Assembly (NCBI RefSeq): GCF_047663525.1 | Contig: NC_092588.1 | Span: 108,953,001 to 109,017,000 of the forward strand | Length of the DNA: 64,000 nt | Direction: 5' to 3' | Origin: Anas platyrhynchos | Taxonomy: Eukaryota > Chordata > Aves > Anseriformes > Anatidae | Shown here: positions 26,504 through 38,800 of the stretch, piece after piece | How positions within the stretch are numbered: position 1 is the first letter of the stretch | Layout: every line of letters starts with the position of its first letter | Made by a program: the position numbers and the translations under genes | The notes under the pieces: generated by a model | Seen by the model: the letters and a program-made list of their open reading frames with translations, nothing else | The model's database searches: none | Told to the model about the DNA's origin: nothing

Positions 26504-29500
26504 AACTCATACAAATACACTATTTATGTTTAAATTCTGAAGTCTGAAAGAGAGCAAATAGAGTACAAAATGAAGACTATCTCTGATATCTTCACCAGTC
26601 ATTGATATTCTGTTATTAGGACAGACTTGATAGCACTGAATAGAACAGTGACCACAGATCACAACTGCATACTCTACTTTTAAAACAACCCCCAGGTGAC
26701 CCCAGCTTGCAGATTCTCAGGAGTTTTCCACTGAACTTGTGCCAAAAGCACATAGCCGATTAATCTGTAAATACCATCTTCTGAGTAAATCTAACTTCTG
26801 AATTACTTTCTGCTAGTACTTAAGTGGAGCTATTTTCCCACAAGCTTTAGAAAGAAGTCATTAAAGATTACCAATTTCTATCTTAGATTAAGATCTAATA
26901 AATCATAATCAAACAGAGTAGGAACTGGTATTCAAACCATTCATAATTACAAGAAAAGGTTAGCTGATCTAGAATACAAGGATGAGCATGTCAAAATACG
27001 CTCTTTGGAACAGAGACCAATACAGTATAACCAAACAGGTTAAAAGTCTTTTCAGGAAATTAGTGAGAAAGATCGTAAATTGGCATTCAGAAAGATATTT
27101 ATGTATATATAGACACACTAATTCTGAGTTCTATCTTCTCTGCAACTTCAGATTGCAGTTAATTAGCTATTAAGAAGGCTAGGCTATAGAAGGAAGTTTC
27201 TAAACAAAAACATAGTTCTAGGCTTGCCCTATCCCAATGACCATACCAAAATTTTACCATCAACCTAAGTAAGAATGTTGTCAAGTCCTTAGGAAATAAA
27301 ACGTCATTGCAGCAGAGAACAACTTCTCCTTTATCAAATAAGTATTTGAAGACAGCAGCCTGGCCAGATGGAAAGTCTTTAACAGACTGTGCCTCATTAC
27401 AGCTCCTAGTAAAGGGATGAATCCTCTGCTCTTGCTGCAGTCTTGGGAGCAAACTAGCTTGGAGAAGTCTGCACAAGAGCCAGAGTAAAGTCTGAAATGC
27501 CTCCTGGAACACCCCATGCTTAGCTAAAGTCTTGTCTTTTTCTGAGAGTTTATAGCTAGGATCAAGTGACCCGCTATATTGTCTAGACTTGTATCAGACT
27601 CTGAAATCACAGCTGCCACATGTGAAAGGAAGACAGAGAAAGACAGCACTGCTGATTTTCTACAGAAAGTTTGGGCAAGTCAAACAAGCTACTTTAAAAT
27701 GTTAAATACAGTTTTTAGCCTAACAGCTAGAAAAATAAAATCAGCTTGGCTTCAGATTGTTGGAAACTTTCTGAAAATCAAAAGCAAGTTCCACATGAAG
27801 GATGCAGTCCTATAAGTTGACTTGTGCCCACATTTAAGGATAAATTAATTTAAAATTAAGCACTATGGGTATATCTACTTTCTCAACTGTTACTAATCTC
27901 AAACTACCTACCCTAACCACCCTTATGAAGGAGTTACCCACAGGAAAGGAGAAACAACAAAAATATTCCAAATATATGCTACTAGACCCCTGTGGGACTA
28001 AAGAAAAGAGCACATATTTTCTCTCCTGAAGGGAGAACAAAAATGTTTACAAAAACAAACAAACAAAATCCTACTGAATAAAATATAGTGTGATAGCTTT
28101 ATTCTGAAACGTTTACCTGTTGTCCTTCCTCCCTCAAATAGCAACACTGTTAATGGTCTCAGCGTCATAAAGGCTGAATATGCTCCTTTCATTCTGTGTC
28201 CAAAATGGGTGCTCAGGTATGGGAAAGTGAGTGATGTTGCTGCCCAAGCTGTCCATTTTCTGTGGATAATTAAAATCTTTAAGAACTGCTACAATAAAAC
28301 TTCTCAGAAACACAATATATCCCAATACAAACAGATACAAACAGGACGACACATCATTATTCTCTGAACAAGATTACCAATGACATATCTTCCCAGTACC
28401 TGGAACAAATACACCTCGCACCTCCACACAGGGGACAAATAGCCACAAATCTGGCACATCACAAAGGAGCACTCAGGGCACCACACACCTCTTAGTAGGG
28501 CAGTCAGGAGCTCCACCCCGTCAATCCATACAAAGCAAATACAAGATGAGTAAATGTGCCACAGTGAAGTCCCACCTCAGCACATTCTGTACTCAGATCT
28601 CCACATCTGCTTAGGTTTCAGAAGCACTGTAGAGTCACAGATTAAAATCTGATTAGGTTTAAAATAACATTTCAGGTATCTGGTAGAATCACATTTAAAG
28701 CTCACACGAGGAAGAGCCATGAGGAGTTGCCTGCATATAAGAGCTTCAGTCAAGAGCAGTAGGTCTCCTTCACAATACCATGATCCTTTTTGTAAGTATA
28801 CCCTGGTGGGAATAATAAACCCAAATTACATCAGAGAGTTAAGACACGCTCTTACCTCATGGCCCGGATTCAGAGCCACATAATTCTAGATATAACCTCT
28901 GCAGATTTCAACTGTCTAGCATGTCGGGCTGCATTACTGAACACTGAAATACTGCATTTTGAGTGGATGAATCTAACTCAAAGGCACTACATTTTAATTG
29001 CAGTACAAATACCCTCTTTAACCTAGGCATAAAAGCCACCCTTACTCTTCCACAAGAAAAACATAGAGCACTGGCAGCATAAATGAACAGACTTTGCAGC
29101 ACAAGCACAGAGCAGATGCCATGAGGCAGCCAGAAGTACAGTTGAATTTACCACAGCTAAGAGCCTGGCTGATCAAAAACATGAACCTTCCATTTGACAA
29201 TATGAATAAGATGAATAGCGGTAATTAACAAAACATGTTACAATCCATGCAAATACTTTTTTTACTTTATTAATTATGAAAATATAAAGGGCAACTGTCA
29301 GGTCAAATTTGGTCAACAACTTACTTGTTCTTTTGCCCTAAACCAACAAGGCTTCTCCCCCCCTCCCCTTCTTTTTTAATTCACATGGAAATAGGTTTAC
29401 ATAAATAGAACAGTGCAGTCCAACTACTGTTAACACTGTTATGGTAGACTGGAATTTCAAGGCTTTCATGCTTAATTTTCTTTTTTCTTCTGTTCTTTCC

Positions 29501-30213
29501 AAGAAAATGTACTTTATTATAGCAGGATTTTTCCATAAATTAGTTTGCTTTAATTACACTGTTAGAAACCAATTAAAAAATGTTATGCATACATGCATGC
29601 ACACACCAAACACAAAACAATTTTTCATACAGTTACCATAGTTCATAAATTTAGTATGAACCCTCTCAGGACCAAGTCTGCTCATTGGACAGTTCTAGGG
29701 ATGTAATGTCATAACAAAAATGTGCTATTTGCCACTTTTTATTCCAGTCTAAAGCCTGGAAAATAATCAGCAGTCATAGGCCTCCTTTCATCTCCTTATT
29801 CCCAGTCAACAGTAGAGAGATATCCCAACTCCTACCTGTTTCACTGATTCTCTTCAGCACTGCCTTCTCTCTCTGGTAAGTACAGCAAAGTCCTCAACAC
29901 ACACACCCTGTAGAGTTGCATTTTCTCTGTGAATGCTCCACTAGACCTTCCCCCATGTTCTAGCTCATAGCATAAGCTGCCTGAAAATGTATCCTTTACC
30001 CCTCTGCCTTCTTGAATGGGCATAGTGGGCTCGTGATAATATAATCCCACATAAAAAGGTAGAAAATTTTGACTTACTGGAACCCAGCATCCCTTGGCAC
30101 CTAAGCAAAAATGGAAAAAGTTCAGAATAAGGCCACATGTTTGAATTTATTCCGTTTATCAGAAGCATAAACTACAAAGCCCCAATAACGCAAACAAACT
30201 TCAAAGATGAAAA

Positions 30214-30264
30214 GAAATCTCTGAGTCTAACTTAGCTGAAATCTCTGAGCTGTCTAACTTAGCT
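30214..30264 (+). repeat. Tandem duplication of 24/27 bp
   Basis: The unit GAAATCTCTGAG + TCTAACTTAGCT occurs at 30214-30237. It recurs at 30238-30264 with three extra bases (CTG) between its halves. Confidence 0.92.
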
Positions 30265-30781
30265 GTCATTGGTGTATCCAGGTATGTGTTTTGCACTACT
30301 GACAATGAAAGCATATTGAAGACTGTTTACAAATCAGTAAACAGTTTCTTGCACTTTATAAGCTTTTAATATAATGATTTACTTTAATTTTAGAACAAGA
30401 GGTTCTTTCCTTCTTGGACAAAGCACATCCCATAGGCAACTGAAGACTGTGCTTCCCATATTTCCTTATCAAGTTGCCACCACCACCGTAATATACAGCT
30501 AGGCCTGATTTGGAAAATGGGAATTGTTTGTGTTTCAAATGGATAAGAAAATCACAAAAAGCTTTGAACATGTCTCATAGGCATGTTGGCCCATGCTATT
30601 TCACAAAGAGAAGTCCTCCAAGTTCAAAACTGACTGCCAAGGCTGCATACATGACATTTGCTATTTCAGTTCCTATGGGAGGGTCCAGATAAGATCCTTC
30701 TGGGTGAAGAATAAAGCTAGACAATCTCTAGCCAAAGATTTCAGAGAATGTTTTAGGCTTTAGTCTTTGGAAGTACTGACA

Positions 30782-30835
30782 GTGGCCCTGATCCAGTAAA
30801 GCTCTAAAGAACATAATTTAAACGCTTTGCTACAT
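30782..30835. repeat. Relic of an ancient palindromic amniote repeat
   Basis: GGCCCTGATCCAGTAAAGC starts the element. TTTAAACGCTTTGCT then gives part of the opposite arm. This fits the GGCCCTGATCCAGCAAAG...CTTTGCTGGATC type of palindrome. Confidence 0.55.
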
Positions 30836-32159
30836 CAAAACTGTAATGTGCTATGAAAGAACACAAATATCTGACTAGTACAAATACTGGAAAAGGGAAC
30901 ACATAAGCACAGTTGAAGTTTAGCACTATACTCATTTTTTACAATAGTCAATTCCACGTTCCCATGGATCTGCCCTGGCAATTTTTCTTACCCTTAAGAA
31001 AAATTAATGGCAAAGTGTCAGGGTACAGCCCTAGTCTTAAACAACATCTCCTTGTGCTACCGACTCTCTCTGTAAACTTTCCTCCTAGTGCTTTTAGCGA
31101 TTTTCTGCCCAATCACCACATTTTAGCTTATGTGTCTACAAGGACAACACTAGATAAAGTCAACCTGCAGTTACACCATGGGTGATGAGCAGCAAATCAA
31201 GAAAGCTGACGGGACAGAGGCACCAGGGGAAGCTCCATGCAGAGCCAGTTTGGGTCTGATTGAGTTCATTAGGTCAGGCTGCATCCCATGGCACTGCAAA
31301 TTCACATCCATGCAAGTACTTTGGTGTAGCATGGGCTATGAATACATCTTGTAGAGCTTGCCCAGATATCCTGATGCAGTGCTCCCAGGACAGCAAAGTC
31401 CAGGCTGAATGGCTCTGGGACCGAGTTGATGCCACTAACCCTAAGCTGAACTCAGTCTAAGCCCTTGGTTGGGCACAGCACAAAACCAGCCTGGACCTAG
31501 GACTGCAACTGAGTTTACTTCACTATGGGGCACGGCACACAGGCTCCAAATGGTGCTGCAGAACTCAGGCTAGCTCAGTACCTCCAGCTGAGCACAATCC
31601 ACGCTGATTCAGGGTTATGTTCCTGTGTGGTCACTGGCTGTGCTGGGCTCCTCAGCAGTCCTGATAACAGGAACATGCAATAGGCACACCCAAGCAGGCA
31701 CAGGTCTGGTTCAGCAAGACTTAGTGCTTCAGCTCTATAGGGCAAGGAAGCAGCTGGACTGCATCCAGGCTCATACTCAGTGCTAGATGTTCCAGACTCA
31801 TGCTGGCTCCTGACGAACTAATCAGACATCGTTGCAACACACTCTTTAGCTCTCATCGTCAGAGTTTCCACAGGGCTCCCCTCCCCAGCATCACTTACAC
31901 TAGTTTGCTGTGCCTGCTTTGTACCCGATCCAGATCTTCTGGCTGTCCTGAGCCTAGGTGCAGCTCCCCAGGGAAACACATCACACAAAGCTTGTATGTG
32001 AACGCACAAAATACAGCCTGAGACACAGAAGTGTAACAATACCTATGCAGAAGGAATATTAGAATTAGCATAAGTTACTCCGAGTAAATCAGAACAGATA
32101 CTCTGTGATTGCATTATACAGAGACCGCCTTTATATCGAGATGCCAGCATACCAGCCTT

Positions 32160-32265
32160 GTTCTTTAACGTCTAAAGCATTTGGTTACAATGAGTTATAA
32201 TTTATTATAACAATGTTAATAAATTAAAAGCACAAAGGGGCAATTACAATCACATTAAAACACTC
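32160..32265. promoter_or_regulatory. Candidate AT-rich element with SOX and homeodomain cores
   Basis: AACAATG (32209-32215), ACAAAG (32232-32237), CAATTACAAT and several TTAAT cores crowd into about 100 bp, just upstream of the orphan CpG island. Function is inferred only. Confidence 0.25.
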
Positions 32266-32819
32266 CGTAATTTTGGAAAATTAATGTTTCACTAAGTCTT
32301 CATTTTTACAGCTAAATTGAGTCAGAACTGTGTTGTTCCTACACTATGCTAACTAGTATGTGTTAAGCTTTTCTGAACCATATGGAAAGCCATTATTTTA
32401 TTTTTTTTTTTTTCTTAAGCAGGATTCTCACCACTTTGTTTAATATCACTACAAATTATATAGGCTAATATTTACAGATGGTTTCGCGTCTGAAGTGTGA
32501 ATCAGCAAACTGCAAGACAACAGGTAGGAAGCGCTCATTCCCAAAGGATGTGGTGTCAGCTCCCTGCCCGAGGACCGCACCACAGGCCAGGAGGTCCCCT
32601 CACTTCTAACCCTGCGTTGGGGTTGGGACTTTGGGGTGTTTTGTAGGACCAGGCTGCAGCAGGATCAAACAGGAGAGGTTTCTGAACCACAGTTAGTTGT
32701 GGGGGGAAATGGGAAAATAAAGAATCGCAGGCTGTGCTTGGAAAGCCATCAGGTTTTTTAATGTTAGGCTGTAGGTTGGTTTTTTGTGTGTGTGTTCTGG
32801 TGCTTCTACTTCAAGTCTC

Positions 32820-33350
32820 AGCCAACTTTTCCACCTCAGCGCCCAAAGATGGCACCGCACCTGCGTGCCCAGCACTATGGGGGCAGCACATTCAGCGTGC
32901 GGGGGCTTCCAGAAAGTTCTGCAGCGGCTTTCCAGGTGCTGAGTGGGGCTGGGGGGGGGACACAAGCAGCGCCCCACACATACACATACACAGCCCCCTC
33001 AGGCGGCGGGCCGTTGGGGCCGTTGGTTGGGGCGGTTGGCGGCGCGCGGGCAGCTGGAAGTCGTTGCCCGCCGATTGGCGTCCGCGTTGCCACGGCGACC
33101 GCCCCGGCGGCGCCAGCCGGGCCGCAGCGCGAGCGGGTGATGTCACGCGCCCGGCGCCGGCCGGTCTGGGCCGCCCGCGGCTGAGGCGCGGGGCGGGGGT
33201 GCGGGTAGAGGGGGGGGGGGGGAGCGGGAGGCGGTCCCCTCACGTTCAAGCTGCGCGCCCAAATCCGCTTTTTGGGGTGTTTTCGGCGGGTTTAGGGCAC
33301 AGTCCGCCCGGCACGAGCTGGCTGGGTGTTTTGTGACCCGGCAGGAGGTG
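32820..33350. promoter_or_regulatory. Orphan CpG island, candidate promoter of an unknown transcript
   Basis: An isolated CpG-dense block in an AT-rich desert, about 9.5 kb upstream of ID4. It contains a YY1-like AAGATGGC near 32846, an inverted CCAAT (ATTGG, 33074-33078), an RFX X-box-like palindrome (33086-33099, two transitions from GTTGCCATGGCAAC), a CRE-like TGATGTCA (33138-33145) and GC boxes. Overlapping open frames on both strands (up to 200 codons) look like products of base composition. A good acceptor and donor follow at 33552 and 33781, so a spliced, perhaps non-coding RNA is plausible. Direction is unknown. Confidence 0.65.
33190..33230 (+). repeat. G-run with quadruplex potential
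   Basis: Thirteen consecutive G (33210-33222) are flanked by further GGG runs at the 3' side of the orphan CpG island. The + strand could form a G-quadruplex. Confidence 0.6.
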
Positions 33351-33552
33351 CGGGTGAAGCAGCAAAGCCAGCTTATATCGCCGAAAGGCAGCCAAATTCT
33401 CGCCCTGGTGTCCCATTATTGTAACTCTTCTGCTAATAAAGGGGTTCGGCTATAAGTTCTCGGGAAGAGAAGGAGTATTCACCACCACTCGCCCTCAAAG
33501 GCAGCAGAAAGCGTTGCTGAGGCAGAGATTTTTTCCGTTTTCTGTCTTTCAG

Positions 33553-33780
33553 ATGGATTCAGGCAGCGCTGATGCGGTCTGTGGGCAAGGCGAAGGCTGG
33601 ACCCTGCTAAAGTCTGCGCCCTAGAGCACCTTGTGCTCGGGGACACACAGCGGGACCCCTCGCAGGTGGACAGCCATACCTTGGGACAGATCATGCAGAG
33701 AGCTCACCTGGCAAGCACTGCTTTGGCCAGAGAGCTGCAGGCTCAAACACCCGTCTTCCTCTCGTTTGGGAGGACGGCAA
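33553..33780 (+). other. Candidate exon downstream of the orphan CpG island
   Basis: A long T-rich pyrimidine tract ends in CTTTCAG at 33552, and CAA|GTAAGC gives a fair donor at 33781. The intervening 228 nt are GC-richer than their surroundings. Open frames are short: an ATG at the first base opens only 23 codons. If transcribed it is probably non-coding. Confidence 0.3.
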
Positions 33781-33832
33781 GTAAGCTAAGTGTATGTAAA
33801 TATGATTGCAGTGCGAGGCTCAGGTTGTCTGA

Positions 33833-33867
33833 TTTATTTGTTTATTTGTTTATTTATTTATTTATTA
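33833..33867 (+). repeat. (TTTA)n / (TTTG)n microsatellite
   Basis: Nine tetranucleotide units just beyond the candidate donor at 33781. Confidence 0.93.
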
Positions 33868-33999
33868 CCTGCACAGCGTGGTGTTTAAGTGACCTGTAAC
33901 CTCTAAGATCTTAGTGGGATTTTAACACCGCGTGCTTTTGCTGACTGCTTAAGCGAAGTGAACCGGAGAACAATCCTTGACAACAGCCGCCTCCATCAG

Positions 34000-34021
34000 G
34001 TAGCTTCGAAGTAGCTTCGAA
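34000..34021 (+). repeat. Perfect 11-bp tandem duplication
   Basis: GTAGCTTCGAA occurs twice with no spacer. Confidence 0.92.
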
Positions 34022-34584
34022 GGAAACGAAATGAATGCCTTCTGGTGGGGGAAGGGAGCGAGCGTCCTGAGAAACTCGCTCCTCCGCTCCCATTGATCAT
34101 CACCTGCGCTGGACTTCACACAGCAGTTTAATCCTATTCTCTCCCTCAAAGGTTTCAAGCCTCTGCAAGATCCTGACTGCTAGGGAACAAAGGCTGGTAT
34201 GTGGTTCCCTCAAAGGTCAGTCATTAACCTGCCCCGACAACAGTTTTAGGAAGATCAAGGCAATGAAGAAAAAACTAAGAAAAAGCACTTTCACTTTGGA
34301 ATGAATTGTTCAAAATGCCCTTATACATTGAGTTTTATTCCCTTTCAGCTCCGCACTTTTTAGTTCCTGCACGTATTTATTTCTCATCAGGAATAATGGC
34401 AAGATTTGCTCTCCCAGAGATTTGACCTTAAGTTTATTCTAGCCACAACACTATAGACCATTTCATCAATTATAAATGTACTCATGTGTATAGAGGAACT
34501 GGTAAGCCAGCTCGGTAATACTACCTTGTCCTGGAGGCTTACCCTTATAAATAAATTAGGGGCATATCTTTATGAAATACCAGT

Positions 34585-34712
34585 AGAGAGAGAGAAAGAA
34601 AAGAAAGTAAGAGAGAGAGAATGAAAGGAAGGAAGAAAAAGAAAGGGAGAAAGGACATAAGGAAGGAAAGAAGAGAGAAAAAGAGAAGAAAAGAAGAAAA
34701 AAAAAGAAAAAA
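34585..34712 (+). repeat. Polypurine GA/GGAA/GAAA tract
   Basis: About 128 bp almost entirely of A and G, with only a few pyrimidine interruptions, made of GA, GAAA and GGAA units. The Lys/Arg/Glu-rich open frame over it and the Ser/Leu/Phe-rich one opposite are composition artefacts. Confidence 0.9.
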
Positions 34713-35731
34713 TCCAGATTCACTTAAAAAAAAATATAAAAGGACAAGGGCTAACATCAAAAGTGCTTTTTTTTTTTTTCCTGTGATTTGTATTTTGTGT
34801 GTCAGTGTGTCTATACATGAGACAAAATACTGGATATGCAGTGGCCAGACTATCAATGACAGTCATTTCCATAAGTTATTGATGACCCTTTAGCTCCCAA
34901 GTGACAGGCCAAAGTAGAGCCACAAGCAACTTATGAAAGGTCATCAATAACAACTGAAAATAAATGTGTCCAGTGCCTGCCCATTGTGTGTCCTGTTTAT
35001 GCAATGCCAGCTTAAGTTTCATCTGGCATAGTTTTTAACAGGCTGTAACCATCTTAGTTCCTGTCTGGAGCAACAAGGTCTTAATTTCTTAATAATATGA
35101 CCTAAGGAGTGAAAGGAGAGACTGTGCACCTCACTAAAACATTAAACACCACAGACAATCCCAGTGCAGCAAGTGTAAGACCATTCAGAAGAAAGAAGAT
35201 ACAGGGAAGTCAGGAGGAAAAAAAAGGAGCAGCTGAGATGCAAGGTTGTAAATTATACCTTGTGTTAAGGTTATAAGTATGTAATATTCTATTAATGTAT
35301 TGCTGATCATAATCTATGTCATACTGCAAAGAAGATTGATGCATTGTGTGTGGAAAGGAGTTTCTGGAGGCAAAAGAAAGCTCTTTCTGTCTATACTGAG
35401 TCTCTTATTCCCAGTGGAAAAAGACTGCAATGGACACTGGATGCAATCCAGTGGGGACCAAACATTTGGTTTTACCTGTTTCTTAACAGAATTTGCTTTG
35501 AATAATCATTGCCACTAAACACAATCTCTTTTAATTAGAGTTCTGTATTTAATATATGTATATATATTAAATTATTTTGCATTTGCATTTTCACGTTTTA
35601 AAAAAATAGAGTTTTGAGAAACACTTTTCCAGAGATTGAATAAACTATTTCAGGAGGTCGGTCTGAAATAAGCTAATGACGTTGCATCCAGTTGTGAAAC
35701 TTCTGCTCACTTGAGCAGGCCTTATACCACA

Positions 35732-35800
35732 TCCTTACTCAGGCAAATAAGCTCATTAACTTCAAGACAAACTTCCTATATGAGCAAGGATTTGTGCTGC
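35732..35800. repeat. Relic of an ancient palindromic amniote repeat
   Basis: TCCTTACTCAGGCAAA, then CATTAACTTCAA in the centre, then TGAGCAAGGATTTG. The outer blocks are inverted relative to each other (CCTTACTCA versus TGAGCAAGG), as in the recalled palindromic consensus. Confidence 0.6.
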
Positions 35801-38800
35801 TTTTCAAGTCAATTTCCCCACTGAGGTAAGTTAAGAGATTTGCTTGAATAACATATATCAGTGCTTTAAAGTGTTGAAAGAGCATGCTAGTGGAGTTAAA
35901 ATTACCAAAATAAATGTCATTAACACTTCAAGGTAAGTATGTGGAAACATACTGGTATTGAAGACAACTTGAAATAGTTACTTAGCATAAGCTGTGTGAT
36001 TACCAAAAATATTCTTATATTTAATTTAACTCGTTTAACTTTAAGAAAACAAAGTAAAAACTGTAAGAAAATGTGCACGTTGAAGCATTTTTAAAAGCAA
36101 TTTTGAACCTGTCTTGACTTTCACACGGTTTGCCCTCTGCACAAGTAGGAAAAACATGAAGAATTGCTATACAATTACTCTCGAATGGAAAATAACATTC
36201 ATTCCCATTTCTTATAAGAGAAAATTAGTAAGTCACAGAATATACTTAACTGTGAAGAATTGCAGTTCATGGATCATTGTCCGATATTCTCTTTACATCC
36301 ATCTTTCATTTTATCTGCATCTCCAGCCATTTGCACTCTGCAATGTGTATCTTGATTTTAATTCACTGTGGTACACAGTGGTTTTCATTACACAGTCCCG
36401 TGGTCCTAATTAACACCTGAGGTCATTTTAGTACAAAGTATTATTGGAATTAAGACCTAAGTGTGTGACCCTAACTACCAAAAGGAGACAATGTCACTCT
36501 CACTTTCTTTCTTCCACTCTAAATGTGACACCCAGCAAGAGCTGTATTCTGTCAACGAAAGTGACAATTTTTTTCAGAAGCAGTGTAGGCTATAAAGAAT
36601 GATCACAAAGCATCCTATCAGAAATTAATACAAACCTCATTTTTTAGCAGAGCACTTTTTCAAACACTAGTACGTAAGCAAAGAAAAACTCAGCTACAAG
36701 CTTTGAAATAATCTCCTACTATTCTACAATTTCTTCTGATGGATGGAAGAGAAGAATGAGGAAGAGCTTTTCTCTTCTGTTACTATGTACTCGTTAGATC
36801 CTCACATGTTATGGCAACAGGAGCACCGCAGCAGGTAAATAGAAAATAAGGTTACACAGAGTTCTGCTTTTCTCTGAAGTGCATGGGGGTGGCCCATAAA
36901 CAACTGTGGTAAGGGGATTTGAAGACAACTTGAAAAGTTTCCCCACCACCACCACCACCATACCTGAACTCTTAGTTCTTTCTAGCTTCTGTTCCCAATA
37001 ATGCCACCAATGCGACTTGAATCCAAGCAGCAAATGTTTTCTGAAGTGCTTTAAAGATTGGTCAGGCTGTCACAACAGCACAATGCAGAATTGTAAATTA
37101 ATATTTGGCAAGCAGGTGATATCTGAAAGTGATGATGACCCATAAAAGTACTTTGACAACCAACTGACCATTCACAAGAAACATCAGAACATTTGCATCA
37201 GAGCAGAGAAATCAAAGGTCTCTCCGCCTACCTTGAATGTCCCTCTGCTGTGAGAAAGTCGGTCTCTTCTCACTCAAAGAAAGTGATTCTCATTTTAATC
37301 CTACAACAAAACCAAACCAAGAAAAAGCCACAAAGATTTTGAAGAATTCCTTAAAACACTCACAGAGATCAAGTAACAAACACGTTAGCGTTAGCTTTCA
37401 AAATGTAAAACGTTGTATCAGTGCAAAGTATTACTGTTGTTTCTGCAGGGTTTTTTTGTGGCCTGAACTTAGACTGTTTTTGCTGATGAAGCTGTTCAGG
37501 TCCCCTGCAAATACCAGTATCATTGGTGTAATGATAACATATGCAGATGAGCATGTACACATCCAGATACTTATTTAATTTAGGTCGATTTGCTCGTTGT
37601 CCCTGTAGGCTGTATTATTTGTGTGATTATAGAGCTCTTAATGCAAACTCATAACAAACATGAAAATAATATGAGGCCATATCATACCATCAGTTTCAGG
37701 CAGATTAGCTGAGGATTTCTGTCTGTAAACAAAGGGCATGACACTGCACATAAATCTGATCTAAATCTACACAAAATAAAATTAAAGTTAAAGTTAAGAC
37801 TCCAAATTCAATCTGTTACTATGTAACTCAGTTCAATATAGTGCTCTTCAGGAAGCTGCTCCAAATACTCCTAACTTATTTTCCCCTTCCCCAGAATAAG
37901 CATCTTGGCTGCTTATATTTGGACCACACTGCAGAAGGCTGTCAACGTGAGTTATCTTTCTTGCCACAAGCTTGCTTTAGTCAACACAGAAATCTGACAT
38001 TACCCAACAAACCCAGTGTTTTTGGTCACCTGAACAAAGCAACCTTCTTAAATGACATTAGCCTTCAGCCAACTTAACAACCAGCAGCAAAATGCCAGGG
38101 CATCTGTCAGTGACATACCAGTGTTGTCTGCTGCCGCAGCCTCTTGAAAGCAGTAGGTGGGTTTGCACAAATTTCTATAACTTTGAATATCTATTTCCAT
38201 GCTGGAGGCTGCACAGCAAGAATAGCTCTTCGTTACAGACTTTTTCAGTTGTCCTCTCAACTAATGAAGATAAAATATATTTCTTTAGGTATTGATTTCC
38301 ATGTTTGCATAAAAAAGAGTCTACATCAGCATAAGAAGTTTTGCTTGCTTGTTTGTTTTTTGTTAATCTGTTTCTCATTCTCCAAATTTTTTGTTCTCAT
38401 GATTTTTTGAAGCTGAAGGAAAGCATAGAGTTAAGTAGAAGTATGCTCTTGTCATGAGCTCTAATGCTCTAAACTGGACAACTACATGAACATGAAAAAC
38501 AAACAAGCAAAGAAAGAAACAAAAACTCCTTTGTCTGTGAAGAGCTCTTGTGGCCTGTCAACAAACATTTTTCTCTTTATTTTCTAATAAACTTCATGCA
38601 CAGGAGCAATGGGGAGGCAGCTGCAAAGAACACAGGTGAAGTTCTCCAGAATCTCCATCTTTCTCATTCACCTACAAATTCTCAGAAAAAAAATGAGGGG
38701 AAAAAAAATTAAGGTTGTGGGTTGTATTTATATTTTGGATTTCAGAAAACAGAATGGTTCACACTCTGGGGAAAAGTCTTGTGATAAAAAGAGTTTTAGG

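Larger units (their letters stand above)
22401..32159. other. Non-coding desert segment
   Basis: Almost 10 kb of AT-rich sequence with one alternating dinucleotide tract, one tandem duplication and one ancient repeat relic. 31.2-32.0 kb is GC-richer but shows no open frame or repeat that I recognise. Confidence 0.6.

Noticed and set aside
28304..28516. Minus-strand frame with CPEC...CQIC resembling a zinc finger
   Set aside because: Only 70 codons. The Cys spacing leads to no complete finger, and no adjacent exon is visible.
33074..33145. MHC class II-type S-X-Y promoter
   Set aside because: X-box, CRE-like and CCAAT sites are present, but their order and spacing are wrong and no MHC gene is nearby.
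32734..33336. 200-codon plus-strand frame in the orphan CpG island
   Set aside because: It crosses a G13 run and CG-rich low-complexity sequence, is mirrored by a 124-codon frame on the other strand, and has no domain.
34545..34893. Ser/Leu/Phe-rich and Lys/Arg-rich frames on opposite strands
   Set aside because: Direct translation of the GA/GAAA polypurine tract.
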